Below, piece after piece: positions 1 to 7,874 of a stretch of DNA of 52,673 nt. A program made the translations under genes and the position numbers. Positions within the stretch are counted from its first letter, which is position 1, and every line of letters starts with the position of its first letter. The stretch spans positions 1-52,673 of the forward strand of contig NZ_JAIGNI010000043.1 in the NCBI RefSeq assembly GCF_026130175.1, read 5' to 3'. Source of the stretch: Lyngbya sp. CCAP 1446/10 (GTDB lineage Bacteria > Cyanobacteriota > Cyanobacteriia > Cyanobacteriales > Microcoleaceae). Below the pieces are notes generated by a model that saw nothing but the letters and a program-made list of their open reading frames with translations, made no database searches and had not been told where the DNA came from.

Positions 1-796
1 TTATCTGTTTTTGTTGTGAATTATTGGCTAAACCCGCCCCTACAGAATCGGGTGGGTTTAGATTGCATAGTTGACTGGTTATTTGTTCGACATAACGGCG
101 TAAAATCGGAGACAAATAAGCATCGACAACCGCAGTATCTCCCCGCGAAACTAATTTCATTAAAGGGCTGACTTCGTGAGATACTGAAATTTGAGTAAAG
201 CCAATTTTTTTCGCTATTTGAGCAACTTGTTTTTCGTGTTCCGAGTAGCGGTAGCCGTGCATAAAGACGATCGCACAACTGCGAATTCCCTCATCGTAGG
301 CTTGCTGCAAAGATGGGATAAAATCCAAATTCACAGCCATTAACTCCTCACCTCTGGCGCTGTAGCGTTCCGCAACTTCGATCGCGCGATCGTACAGCAT
401 TTCTGGTAAAATAACGTGACGGGCAAAGATATTCGGGCGGTTTTGATAGCCAATTCTCAGCGCATCGCCGAAACCTTTGGTAATTAGCAGAATAGTGCGA
501 TCGCCCTTACGTTCCAGCAAAGCATTTGTCGCCACCGTCGTACCCATTTTAATCGCTGCAATCTCCCCCGCCGGGATCGCTGTGTCGGCGGAAATCCCCA
601 AAATATCGCGAATTCCTTGCACTGCTGCGTCGGTGTAGCGATCGGGATTTTCCGACAGCAGCTTGTGAATTACGAGCTTACCATCGGGATTTTGGGCTAC
701 TATATCGGTAAAAGTACCGCCGCGATCGATCCAGAATTGCCAGGAAGTGCGATCGGGAAAATCAGCATTCAGATTTTTATGATGGATGTTTTGCAT
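1..796 (-). CDS. 5-oxoprolinase / hydantoinase A, N-terminal part (partial)
   Basis: Reading leftwards from the ATG at 796, an open frame of 265 codons runs off the window edge without a stop, so only the amino-terminal part is present. Its start contains the HyuA/5-oxoprolinase signature: [13 protein letters not shown] (about residues 21-33), then [14 protein letters not shown] (about 85-98) and [13 protein letters not shown]. The family cleaves 5-oxo-L-proline to glutamate using ATP in the gamma-glutamyl cycle. In cyanobacteria it is usually a fused protein of about 1200 residues (HyuA plus HyuB parts), so most of the gene lies outside. An N-methylhydantoinase A alone would look the same over this stretch. 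The actin-like ATP-binding start is clear; the exact substrate is inferred from the family. Confidence 0.85.
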   Translation of the reverse strand, partial: MQNIHHKNLNADFPDRTSWQFWIDRGGTFTDIVAQNPDGKLVIHKLLSENPDRYTDAAVQGIRDILGISADTAIPAGEIAAIKMGTTVATNALLERKGDRTILLITKGFGDALRIGYQNRPNIFARHVILPEMLYDRAIEVAERYSARGEELMAVNLDFIPSLQQAYDEGIRSCAIVFMHGYRYSEHEKQVAQIAKKIGFTQISVSHEVSPLMKLVSRGDTAVVDAYLSPILRRYVEQITSQLCNLNPPDSVGAGLANNSQQKQI

Positions 797-879
797 GAAT
801 TTTTGATAGATAAGTCAACCGCAGATGAAAGGCAGATGGACACAGATTAACGCAGATAATTTTAAGTTAAATAAAACTA
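797..879. repeat. Dispersed CGCAGAT-type intergenic repeat
   Basis: The stretch between the two minus-strand genes holds short iterations of GCAGAT (ACCGCAGATGAAAGGCAGAT, then CGCAGATAAT). Closely similar text recurs at about 44250-44290 (CCCAGATGAAAGGCAGATAA) and in diverged form near 34290. It has no open frame of its own and looks like a dispersed non-coding repeat. Confidence 0.55.
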
Positions 880-1731
880 CTATCTAATGTTTTTAATCGC
901 CTCAACCAAACCCCGACAAACACCCGCAAGAAAATCCAAATCCAAAGTCTCAATCTTATCACTCGCTTGATGATAATGCGGATTCCGCATATTAGCCGTA
1001 TCCGTCACCATAATAGCCGGATAACCATTATCCCAAAAAGGAGCGTGATCGCTGCGGCGAGTATCCGGTACAATTAAACCTCGATTCGGCACCGGCAACC
1101 ACTCGCAAGGCTGACCAGATTTGCGAATATTCCCGCTCAAAGTAATCATATCGCGAACAGTCCGCAAGTTCCCAATTAAAGCAATAAAATTGCCAATATT
1201 CGGATAAAAATATTTTAGTCCCGCCGGGTAGCTTTGGGAGTTGGGAGTGCGATCGCAATAACCCAACATTTCCAAAGAAATCATCAACCGAATTGACTGT
1301 TTCTGTTGCTTGCATTTAGCTGTATAATGCTTGCTTCCCCAACAACCAGCTTCTTCCATATCGAAGGCAACTAATTGTACTGGATATTGTAGCGGTTGAA
1401 GTGCGATCGCCCTAGCGAGTTCCAGCAAAACAGCAACACCCGTAGCATTATCATCAGCCCCAGCCGTCCCCGGCACTGTATCATAATGAGCGCCTATTAT
1501 AATCGGCAGCAACCCCTGCTTCGTCCTCTTTTCGGAGGGGGGTAAATCCAAAATAAAATTGTGATGAATTCGCCCGCGCACCGCAAAATCGTCAATTTCT
1601 ACAGTTCCCCACTGTCCCAATTGTTCGCGGATGTATTGCTGGACATAGAAATGCCCTGCGGATGCCAAGTAAGGATTGCGATCGCGTACAATTTGAATTA
1701 GGTGGCCATGCAGGCGTTCTTTGAGCTCCAT
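880..1731 (-). CDS. M28 family zinc aminopeptidase
   Basis: A 283-residue protein with the zinc-peptidase M28 pattern: GAHYDTVPG (H82, D84), GADDNATG (bridging D93), FDMEEAG (general base E126 and metal ligand E127), an acidic ligand near E154, and a final metal histidine near H254 in HYHQASD. The family removes amino-terminal residues from peptides using two zinc ions. No signal peptide is obvious, so a cytoplasmic location is more likely. The protein is short for the family, consisting essentially of the catalytic domain. The ATG at 1731 is the only good start. The next gene starts divergently 47 bp away, so the two probably share a promoter region. Which peptides it cuts cannot be told. 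Confidence 0.88.
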   Translation of the reverse strand: MELKERLHGHLIQIVRDRNPYLASAGHFYVQQYIREQLGQWGTVEIDDFAVRGRIHHNFILDLPPSEKRTKQGLLPIIIGAHYDTVPGTAGADDNATGVAVLLELARAIALQPLQYPVQLVAFDMEEAGCWGSKHYTAKCKQQKQSIRLMISLEMLGYCDRTPNSQSYPAGLKYFYPNIGNFIALIGNLRTVRDMITLSGNIRKSGQPCEWLPVPNRGLIVPDTRRSDHAPFWDNGYPAIMVTDTANMRNPHYHQASDKIETLDLDFLAGVCRGLVEAIKNIR

Positions 1732-1778
1732 GCGATCGCAGATACAATGAGTACACTCAAATTATATGAGATTGAATT

Positions 1779-2939
1779 ATGATTGGAGAAGTCAGAATCC
1801 AAAATTACAAGTCTATTCAAAAGCTGAAGCTGGAATTAGGACGAGTCACCGTATTGATTGGGGAAAATGGCTGCGGTAAGAGCAATATTTTGGAGGCGAT
1901 CGCCCTGGCTTCTGCGGCGGCGAGTGATAAACTTGATAACGAGTTCCTAGCTGCACGGGGGGTTCGGGTGACAGAACCTCGATTTATGCGATCGGCTTTT
2001 GAAAAGGATAATCTTACTAAAGATATCAGCATTGAATTAAAAGGGAATCAGGAACAACCATTCAGTTGTATTTTAAAAAATGATAATTCTCCCTATTCTC
2101 AGTGGGTTAGTCAAACCTTTTTTGGCAAGAATGAAACCTCTCTCAAGAAGGCTGCTAACCTGGTTGTTCAAAAATATGGGGGAGTAGAAAAATTAAAATC
2201 TCTATTAGAAGAAACTGACTCACAACAAGTATTTTTAAGCTTCAAAAAAGATGCCGAATCATTTATTCCCATATTTCACTTAAATAAATTTATAATTTAC
2301 TCACCAGAAAACCCAGCCTTACGAACTTTTGAAAAAGAAGGGCAAATTCAACCATTAGGCATTAATGGCGAAGGCTTATTTAAACTTATAAATGTCTTGA
2401 ATGCAGATAACCCAGATAAACTCAATCAAATCAAAGAAAAGCTCCGATTGATAGATTGGTTTAAAGATTTTGAAGTTCCTAAAAATTTAGCAGCAATGCA
2501 AACTTCTATCCAAATCCAAGATAGGTACTTAGATGCAGATTTAAGTTATTTCGACCAAAGAAGTTCTAATGAAGGCTTTTTGTTTTTACTTTTTTACTTT
2601 ACCTTGTTCATCAGCGAACTCACACCTAATTTTTTTGCAATTGATAACATTGACGCTTCTCTCAACCCCAGATTGTGCCGCCGGTTAATCCAAGAATTAG
2701 TCGAACTAGCAAAAAAACACGATAAACAAGTCATCTTTACAACTCACAACCCGGCAGTTTTGGACGGTTTGAATTTAGATGATGACGAACAGCGGCTGCT
2801 TGTAATTTCCCGCAACCAATTAGGTTATACTAAAGCTAAACGCATTCTCAAACCTCAACCTTTGGAGGGACAAGAACCTGTGAAATTATCAGAGGCATTT
2901 TTGAGAGGCTATATCGGCGCACTTCCTAAGAATTTTTAA
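1779..2939 (+). CDS. AAA family ATPase (RecF/OLD-like), first gene of a two-gene unit
   Basis: A 386-residue protein with an SMC/RecF-type ATPase core: Walker A GENGCGKS at residues 28-35, a late Walker B-like block FAIDNIDASLNPRL, and the downstream FTTHNPAVLDGL (sensor/H-loop type). The residue after the Walker B aspartate is Asn rather than the usual Glu. It belongs with the AAA_15/AAA_21 proteins that accompany nucleases in phage defence. The stop is one base before the start of the TOPRIM-type gene at 2941, so the two are almost certainly translated together. The base composition is more AT-rich than the flanking housekeeping genes, consistent with transfer. Role in defence is inferred from the pairing; an SMC-like DNA repair role is the alternative. 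Confidence 0.82.
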   Translation: MIGEVRIQNYKSIQKLKLELGRVTVLIGENGCGKSNILEAIALASAAASDKLDNEFLAARGVRVTEPRFMRSAFEKDNLTKDISIELKGNQEQPFSCILKNDNSPYSQWVSQTFFGKNETSLKKAANLVVQKYGGVEKLKSLLEETDSQQVFLSFKKDAESFIPIFHLNKFIIYSPENPALRTFEKEGQIQPLGINGEGLFKLINVLNADNPDKLNQIKEKLRLIDWFKDFEVPKNLAAMQTSIQIQDRYLDADLSYFDQRSSNEGFLFLLFYFTLFISELTPNFFAIDNIDASLNPRLCRRLIQELVELAKKHDKQVIFTTHNPAVLDGLNLDDDEQRLLVISRNQLGYTKAKRILKPQPLEGQEPVKLSEAFLRGYIGALPKNF

Positions 2940-2940
2940 G

Positions 2941-3618
2941 ATGATTAGTTTTGGATTGATTACAGAGGGACTTACCGATCAGATTGTGATTGAGAATATT
3001 TTAGCTGGATATTTCAATAGTCCTGATCTAGATGTCCAACCACTGCAACCAGAAAGAGATAAAGACAATCAGAATAAATCTCAATACGGCGGTTGGACTC
3101 TAGTTTTTGATTATTGCAAGTCAAAAGATTTTCGAGAATCATTTCAATTTATTGACTATATCATTATTCAAATAGATACTGATGTTTCAAAAGATTATAA
3201 TATCGCTCATCAAGATGAAAATGGTGAGTTTACTCCTCAGCAGTTGATTGCAAAAGTTATTGAGAAATTTAGAGGCGCGATAGGTGAGGATTTTTACAAT
3301 ACAAATCAACAGAAGATAATTTTTGCAATTTCTGTACATTCTCTTGAGTGTTGGTTACTCCCACTGTATTATGCAGAGAAAAAGAAAAAAGCTAAATGCA
3401 AAGAATGTCTCAAGAAATTAAATGAGCAGCTTTTGAAGAAACACAAGTTTACAATTGACAAGAATGCTAAAAAACCTGATTATTATCGAGAGATTTCCAA
3501 ACAATATGGCAAGCATAAAGTTTTGATGAAGCATTACCAAGATAATCCTAGTTTACAAACTTTTATAGAAGAGATTCAAGGTAGAAATATTCAAATTGTT
3601 GAAGAGGATGAGTGGTAA
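2941..3618 (+). CDS. TOPRIM-type putative nuclease, partner of the upstream ATPase
   Basis: A 225-residue protein. Its beginning reads GLITEGLTD, with E9 in the place of the TOPRIM catalytic glutamate. A second acidic motif follows, IDYIIIQIDTD (D79-T-D81), then ECWLLPLYY, a block often seen in DUF4276/RloB/OLD-type TOPRIM proteins. The carboxy-terminal third is lysine-rich. Known relatives cut DNA or RNA when released or activated by an ATPase partner; in PARIS an AAA_15 ATPase holds a TOPRIM DUF4435 effector. Here the one-base gap to the ATPase supports such a two-part system. The exact family cannot be settled by eye, and no nuclease activity is shown by sequence alone. Confidence 0.7.
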   Translation: MISFGLITEGLTDQIVIENILAGYFNSPDLDVQPLQPERDKDNQNKSQYGGWTLVFDYCKSKDFRESFQFIDYIIIQIDTDVSKDYNIAHQDENGEFTPQQLIAKVIEKFRGAIGEDFYNTNQQKIIFAISVHSLECWLLPLYYAEKKKKAKCKECLKKLNEQLLKKHKFTIDKNAKKPDYYREISKQYGKHKVLMKHYQDNPSLQTFIEEIQGRNIQIVEEDEW

Positions 3619-3638
3619 CGATCAAGATTTTTATGTCG

Positions 3639-3662
3639 TATAATAGAGACAAAAATTAGGAG
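3639..3662 (+). promoter_or_regulatory. -10 box and ribosome binding site before the antitoxin-like gene
   Basis: TATAAT at 3639-3644 lies 30 bp before the ATG at 3669, and AGGAG at 3658-3662 sits 6 bp before it. This suggests the small gene has its own promoter rather than depending on the ATPase/TOPRIM unit. No convincing -35 box is seen. Confidence 0.45.
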
Positions 3663-3668
3663 ATTAGT

Positions 3669-3956
3669 ATGCAAGTATACAAACTTAGAGGTAAAATCGA
3701 TGCCACTGGCAACTTGGTACCTTTCGAGCCACTGGATATGCCGCCCGGAGATGTGGAAATCATCGTTTGGCCGGTGGCTGATGCTGTTAAACTGGCTAGC
3801 GAGTCGAAAAGTGCGATACCTGAGACACCTCAGACAAAGTTTAAAACTAGAGTGAAGGCATTTCAAGCCTGGTTTGAGAATACTGAGCCTGTCCCGCCTG
3901 ACTTCGATGCAGACGAAGCTAGATGGGAAGCTTTGAAGGAGAAACACAACTTGTGA
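3669..3956 (+). CDS. Antitoxin-like small protein
   Basis: A 95-residue protein beginning MQVYKLRGKIDATGNL with FEPLDMPPGDVEIIV, the short beta-rich start common in cyanobacterial antitoxins of PIN-type toxin pairs. It ends in a charged helix (DADEARWEALKEKHNL). The start has a good AGGAG at 3658. Its stop codon overlaps a GTG that begins a 20-codon fragment resembling a PIN-domain toxin, which is what points to an antitoxin role. Alone, the protein has no decisive motif. If the toxin is dead, the gene is an orphan antitoxin. Confidence 0.55.
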   Translation: MQVYKLRGKIDATGNLVPFEPLDMPPGDVEIIVWPVADAVKLASESKSAIPETPQTKFKTRVKAFQAWFENTEPVPPDFDADEARWEALKEKHNL

Positions 3957-4015
3957 AAGTCCTCATGAATACTCATGATTTAAGACTTAACGAATTCTTG
4001 CCACAGCAATTATAA
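3953..4015 (+). pseudogene. Truncated PIN-domain toxin remnant
   Basis: Starting with a GTG that overlaps the antitoxin stop (gTGA), 20 codons encode VKVLMNTHDL followed by RLNEFLPQQL and a stop. This matches the usual PIN-toxin beginning (pattern M-K-V-L-h-D-T-N-h-h-L), but with the essential first Asp read as Asn and nothing beyond the first helix. The rest of a toxin of about 130-140 residues is missing; repeat-like DNA follows at once. Translational overlap with the antitoxin is as in intact pairs. The call rests on a short match. Confidence 0.45.
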
Positions 4016-4030
4016 ATCGAATAAAATATG

Positions 4031-4133
4031 GACACGGCAGTGCCGTTTCCCTACCCGAAAAGGGCTATAAATTTCTCTGAAATACAGGACACGGAAGTGC
4101 CGTGTCCCTACCTGAAAACGGCTATAAATTTCC
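4031..4133 (+). repeat. Two tandem copies of a palindromic intergenic repeat
   Basis: Two imperfect copies of a roughly 45-bp unit, about 4031-4076 and 4088-4133. Each begins with a self-complementary GACACGG.AGTGCCGT block, continues CCCTACC.GAAAA.GGCTATAAATTTC and ends before the transporter gene. They lie just downstream of the transporter stop and could act as its transcription end. Confidence 0.6.
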
Positions 4134-4140
4134 CAAAACC

Positions 4141-5211
4141 CTAAACTTCCGACTCCAATTCTGTAGCCCGCACTTGCACTGGAAATTCAACTTTCTTCAA
4201 CTCAGACGACTCTAATAACTGCACTTTTTCCTCAGAATTAGCTTCACCATTCCGCCCTTTTCCCAACTTCTCCGCCAAAGTATCCCGCTGGTTGATTAAA
4301 TAAATACTTACCAACGTCAGCCCGACTCCCATCGATTGCAGCGGATTCAATACCTCACCCAAGAACAAATTGCCGAACAGCAAAGCAAAAACTGGGGTAA
4401 GAAAGGTAAGAGAACTTAAACTTGTCAGACTGCCACTTGAAGCAAAATAAAAGAATAAACCGTAGGCGATCGCACTTCCGAACACTGTAGAATAACCTAA
4501 AGCCATCCAACCCGAAAAATCGATATTCACAAACTGCTCGGACTCAGTAGCCGCCGACATCGCCAACAACGGCAAACCGCCTAAAATCATGTGCCAGCCC
4601 GTCGCCACAATCGGGTCAACATAGCGACAAACCCAGCGCACCAAAACCGTACCCACAGCCATCGACAAAGCCGCCAACAGCATCAACCATTCCCCGCCCT
4701 CAAACACACTTTCGATACCCGCAGAAACCTGCGCGCTTTCAGGATGAAACAGCCCTAAAATAAAGCCATCCGGCAACCCAATTAAACTAATCCCAACTAC
4801 ACCGATTGCTAGTCCCAACCAGCCCCAAAAACCAATTTTTTCTTGAAACAGCCACAAACACAAAATCGCCACTGCTAGCGGTTGAGAATCAATCATCACC
4901 GAGCCCAAACCCGCACCGGTTCTCGCCAAACCTTCGGCTAAAAAGCCTTGAAACAAAGTACCGTCAACTAACGCAAACAACGAAATCCACAGCCAAGCTT
5001 TCCAACCCTGCGGTTGCTGTTTTCCCATCAGCGCCGCCGCCAGCAACACCAACACGCCCGCAGGTAATAAACGCACGAATGCCACAAACAGCGGTGTCGT
5101 GTGCGGCATGACTCCTTTCATCGCTACCATCGCGGTTCCCCACAGGAAAAACGGCGCGATTAGCAACAGCGGCGCAAAGGGCAGTTTAGAATCGGTAATT
5201 TTTAGCTGCAT
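4141..5211 (-). CDS. EamA/DMT family permease
   Basis: A 356-residue integral membrane protein with about ten hydrophobic helices and the two-repeat EamA layout: first repeat about residues 12-145, starting with the family-typical PFFLWGTAMVAMKGV; second about 175-308, ending in PVFALLFGNLFLGEVL. A polar tail of about 45 residues follows on the cytoplasmic side. DMT permeases export or exchange metabolites such as amino acids; the substrate cannot be deduced. The gene is monocistronic, with repeats on both sides. ATG at 5211 is chosen because hydrophobic sequence starts shortly after it. Confidence 0.87.
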   Translation of the reverse strand: MQLKITDSKLPFAPLLLIAPFFLWGTAMVAMKGVMPHTTPLFVAFVRLLPAGVLVLLAAALMGKQQPQGWKAWLWISLFALVDGTLFQGFLAEGLARTGAGLGSVMIDSQPLAVAILCLWLFQEKIGFWGWLGLAIGVVGISLIGLPDGFILGLFHPESAQVSAGIESVFEGGEWLMLLAALSMAVGTVLVRWVCRYVDPIVATGWHMILGGLPLLAMSAATESEQFVNIDFSGWMALGYSTVFGSAIAYGLFFYFASSGSLTSLSSLTFLTPVFALLFGNLFLGEVLNPLQSMGVGLTLVSIYLINQRDTLAEKLGKGRNGEANSEEKVQLLESSELKKVEFPVQVRATELESEV

Positions 5212-5530
5212 GGCGGGACTCCAAATAATTGATGAGAGTGGCTCTCACGGGAATGATGTAGATTTGTTAAGCAATTTTTACAATTATAGATCGAAGGTGG
5301 GTTAAGTGCGATCGACCGATCGGCAAGAAACCGGGTTTTTTCACCCAGATATTCGCTTCAAACCCTGAATCTCTGCAAAAAACCCGGTTTCTTCAGTCTC
5401 ATCGAGTAGCCTTCTTCCCTCTTCCCTCTTCCCTCTGACAACTGTCAACTGTCAACTGTCAACTCTTCCTTCAGATGAGTCACACTATAAGTTAGCTACA
5501 AAAAATCGTAACATTGCCTGTAAACTGCCC
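5212..5530. other. Intergenic, 319 bp: inverted repeat and heptamers, no gene
   Basis: Between the divergent transporter and short sppA genes. It holds a perfect 17-bp inverted repeat (5325-5341 and 5377-5393), a run of TTCCCTC units near 5411-5437 and a (TCAACTG)n array near 5443-5462. No open frame with coding character is seen. The sppA promoter should lie in 5465-5525; no clear boxes could be picked. Confidence 0.6.
5325..5393. repeat. 17-bp perfect inverted repeat of the AAACCCGGTTTCTT family
   Basis: Arms AAGAAACCGGGTTTTTT (5325-5341) and its exact complement (5377-5393) enclose a 35-nt loop. The same core occurs as tighter hairpins at 8083-8116 and 37699-37727, showing a dispersed palindromic family. 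Confidence 0.8.
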
Positions 5531-6349
5531 ATGATTTGGCCATTAAAGCCCCGCTACCGCAAACAAATCGCCCGCATCGAAGTCACCGGAGCCATTGCCG
5601 GAGAAACGCGCAAACGAGTTCTGGAAGCTCTCAAAACCGTTGAAGAGCGCAAATTTCCCGCCTTGCTGCTGCGGATAGACAGCCCTGGCGGCACAGTCGG
5701 CGATTCCCAGGAAATTTACAGCGCGCTCAAGCGTTTGCAAGAAAAAATCAAAATAGTCGCCAGTTTCGGCAATATTTCAGCTTCTGGCGGAGTCTATATC
5801 GGCATGGGAGCTCACCATATCGTTTCCAATCCCGGTACAATTACCGGCAGCATTGGCGTGATTATCCGCGGCAACAATATAGAAAAGCTGCTAGAAAAAG
5901 TCGGCGTTTCTTTTCAGGTGATTAAATCGGGGCCGTATAAAGATATCTTGGCATTTGATCGACAATTGACCGATCCAGAACAGCAAATTCTGCAAGACTT
6001 AATCGACACCACATACCAGCAATTCGTCGAAACCGTCGCCGAAGCGCGGAAACTCCCAGTTGAAAAAGTCAAAACCTTTGCCGACGGTCGCATTTTTAGC
6101 GGTCAGCAAGCCTTAGAATTGGGTTTAGTCGATCGACTGGGAACCGAAGAGGACGCTCGCCGCTGGACAGCCGAACTCGCAGGTCTCGACCCCGAAAAAA
6201 CCGAATGCTGCACGCTAGAAAAAGCCAAACCTTTCCTAAATCGGGTATTGGGGAGTAGTCTGGATACATCCGGGCTTTCAGCTTACAAAAACTTGCTGGA
6301 ATTCGAGCTTTCTACTAGCGGTTTACCGCTGTGGCTGTATCGCCCGTGA
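5531..6349 (+). CDS. sppA: Signal peptide peptidase SppA, short form
   Basis: A 272-residue S49-family serine protease. The nucleophile is S85 in NISASGGVY and the general base K137 in KSGPYKDI, 52 residues apart as in the Bacillus-type short SppA. The GSIGV block (about 106-110) and the RIDSPGGTVGDS block (about 48-59) are also typical. This class degrades cleaved signal peptides and other membrane fragments. There is no amino-terminal membrane helix: the protein starts MIWPLKPRYRKQIAR, so it is soluble or peripherally bound. A second, long SppA is encoded at 35700. No strong ribosome site precedes the ATG. Confidence 0.92.
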   Translation: MIWPLKPRYRKQIARIEVTGAIAGETRKRVLEALKTVEERKFPALLLRIDSPGGTVGDSQEIYSALKRLQEKIKIVASFGNISASGGVYIGMGAHHIVSNPGTITGSIGVIIRGNNIEKLLEKVGVSFQVIKSGPYKDILAFDRQLTDPEQQILQDLIDTTYQQFVETVAEARKLPVEKVKTFADGRIFSGQQALELGLVDRLGTEEDARRWTAELAGLDPEKTECCTLEKAKPFLNRVLGSSLDTSGLSAYKNLLEFELSTSGLPLWLYRP

Positions 6350-6357
6350 TTTAATAG

Positions 6358-6547
6358 TCAGTTGGCAGTTGGCGGTTGGCAGTAGTCAGTTGGCAGTTGG
6401 CAGTTGGCAGTTGGCAGTTGGCAGTTGGCAGTGGTAATTGGTAATTGGTAATTGCAACTAACAACTAACAACTAACAACTAACAACCAACAACTAACAAC
6501 TAACAACTAACAACTGACAACTGACAACTAGCAACTGACAACTGACA
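6358..6547. repeat. Heptanucleotide arrays (AGTTGGC)n and (CTAACAA)n
   Basis: Almost the whole 200-bp gap between sppA and the chorismate mutase gene is heptamers: about ten AGTTGGC-type units at 6358-6430, then CTAACAA/CTGACAA units to 6547. The period is 7 bp with interruptions. This matches the short tandemly repeated repetitive sequences known from filamentous cyanobacteria. Confidence 0.85.
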
Positions 6548-6552
6548 AAAAA

Positions 6553-6960
6553 ATGGAGAATATTTGCGTGGAATGGCAAGTGCGGGCGATTCGCGGGGCA
6601 ACAACTGCCAGCGAGAATTCGGTAGAAGCAATTCGAGAATCGGTGAGAGAATTGTTAGATGAATTAGAAACAAGAAATAATTTAGAGCCGGAATTAATGA
6701 TTAGTGCTACGTTTTCAGTCACCCGCGATTTGGATGCTGTCTTTCCGGCCGCGATCGCCCGCGAACGTCCCCGCTGGTGCAATGTTCCTTTGTTGGATGT
6801 CCAACAAATGCACGTTAAGGGTTCTTTAGAACGCTGCATCCGTTTTTTAATTCACATCAATTGGCCGGCACATACCGAAATTTATCATCCTTATTTGCGC
6901 GGAGCTCAAAATTTGCGCCCCGATTGGAATTTAGCCGTCGCGCTTGCCGCAGAAAAATAA
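6553..6960 (+). CDS. aroH: Chorismate mutase, AroH class
   Basis: A 135-residue protein of the monofunctional trimeric AroH family, which converts chorismate to prephenate for phenylalanine and tyrosine synthesis. Recognisable are WQVRAIRGATTA (R14 in the place of Bacillus Arg7), FPAAIARERPRW, and LERCIRFLIH with R97 in the place of catalytic Arg90. The glutamate equivalent to Bacillus Glu78 aligns with Gln85 in LDVQQMHV, which is worth noting. Length is normal (Bacillus 127). The start follows directly on the heptamer array and there is no clear Shine-Dalgarno sequence. The terminator at 6991 ends the unit. Confidence 0.88.
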   Translation: MENICVEWQVRAIRGATTASENSVEAIRESVRELLDELETRNNLEPELMISATFSVTRDLDAVFPAAIARERPRWCNVPLLDVQQMHVKGSLERCIRFLIHINWPAHTEIYHPYLRGAQNLRPDWNLAVALAAEK

Positions 6961-6990
6961 GAAAATCACTTTTTGATTGATTCAAGAGTT

Positions 6991-7016
6991 AACCCACCAG
7001 CAACGGTGGGTTTATT
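6991..7016 (+). terminator. Rho-independent terminator after the chorismate mutase gene
   Basis: AACCCACC (6991-6998) pairs with GGTGGGTT (7005-7012) across a 6-nt loop, followed by a T-rich run TATTTTT. It lies 30 bp after the stop. Confidence 0.75.
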
Positions 7017-7142
7017 TTTAACTGAGTTAGCCCACTTTTCAGAAATGGGAAACGATACAGACGCTCTTCCGTTTCTCTACAAACGCTCCTCTATAAACTT
7101 TATAAAAATTAACCCAAAAGAAATAAAATTGAGTCAATTTTA

Positions 7143-7151
7143 TGGTATAAT
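7143..7151 (+). promoter_or_regulatory. Extended -10 promoter for the small-protein/HNH pair
   Basis: TGGTATAAT (7143-7151) is an extended -10 box located 38 bp before the ATG at 7189. No matching -35 box is present at 17 bp, as is common for extended -10 promoters. Confidence 0.5.
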
Positions 7152-7188
7152 TAGTGTTTAAAATTAGTAATTAAATCATTAAATAACC

Positions 7189-7434
7189 ATGATAGCTGAA
7201 CTTATGGTACAACCTTCCTACTGGATTGATAGTGACATATCAATTCAGAAAGTCAGAAATCTTTGCTTATTCAAATTTACCGAAAATCTGCAAGCTAGAT
7301 TGGAAGAACTGGCCGAGGGAAAAAAGGCTAATGTTTTAAATTCAGAAGAGGTTGTAGAACTAGCAAGCCTACTAGAACTGGATCGGATTTTTACCTTAAT
7401 TAACGCTAAAGTTATAGCAGCCTCATGTCCATAA
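7189..7434 (+). CDS. Unknown small protein overlapping an HNH nuclease gene
   Basis: An 81-residue acidic protein that I do not recognise. It is mostly helical in appearance, with LQARLEELAEGKKANVLNSEE and VVELASLLELDRIF suggesting two helices, and has no membrane segment. Its last 10 bases overlap the start of the HNH gene, so both are translated from one message. Such short partners are often seen before HNH genes in cyanobacteria. It might be an immunity or specificity protein, but nothing in the sequence shows this. Confidence 0.6.
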   Translation: MIAELMVQPSYWIDSDISIQKVRNLCLFKFTENLQARLEELAEGKKANVLNSEEVVELASLLELDRIFTLINAKVIAASCP

Positions 7435-7874
7435 ACCGTGCTACTCGAAATTTAGTAAGAAGTAGGGCTAGTTTTTTTTGTGAATATTGCCATTCTGCCG
7501 AAGAAAGTAGCTCTACTTTATTTACGATAGATCATATTTTACCTCGATCAATTGGTGGTAGTGATGAACTCGAAAACTTAGCTTTAGCTTGTCATCGCTG
7601 TAATAATAATCGCTATAACTTTATTACTGGTACTGATCCAGCAACTGAACAGGAAGTAACTTTATTTAATCCACGTCAACAGCAATGGTTAGATCATTTT
7701 ATATGGTCTGTAGATGGTTTAGAAATAATCGGTATTACTCCAACAGGTAGGGGGACTTGCGATCGATTAGACCTTAACGATCGATATCATAATGAAAGAG
7801 CGATTATCAAAGCTCGTCGTTTATGGATTAGTGCAGGGTGGCATCCTCCTAAGCGCGATCCTCGCCAAAATTAA
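7425..7874 (+). CDS. HNH endonuclease
   Basis: A 149-residue protein with a complete HNH/zinc-ribbon core: CEYC (about residues 19-22), TIDHILPRSIGGSDELENLALACHRCN, where DH and the later N/H give the catalytic centre and CxxC pairs bind structural zinc. The carboxy-terminal half (TGRGTCDRLDLN, WHPPKR) is the extension usual in free-standing cyanobacterial HNH proteins. It cuts DNA, metal-dependently, by family knowledge; its target is unknown. It overlaps the 81-residue gene by 10 bp. There is no sign of an intron or transposase nearby, so it is a stand-alone or two-gene cassette. Confidence 0.85.
   Translation: MSINRATRNLVRSRASFFCEYCHSAEESSSTLFTIDHILPRSIGGSDELENLALACHRCNNNRYNFITGTDPATEQEVTLFNPRQQQWLDHFIWSVDGLEIIGITPTGRGTCDRLDLNDRYHNERAIIKARRLWISAGWHPPKRDPRQN

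Noticed and set aside
6358..6547. Possible CRISPR array
   Set aside because: Units are 7 bp without spacers; these are heptamer repeats. No cas gene is in the window.
6973..7161. 62-codon frame after the chorismate mutase gene
   Set aside because: It crosses the terminator at 6991 and the promoter at 7143 and starts with a non-ATG codon without ribosome site.
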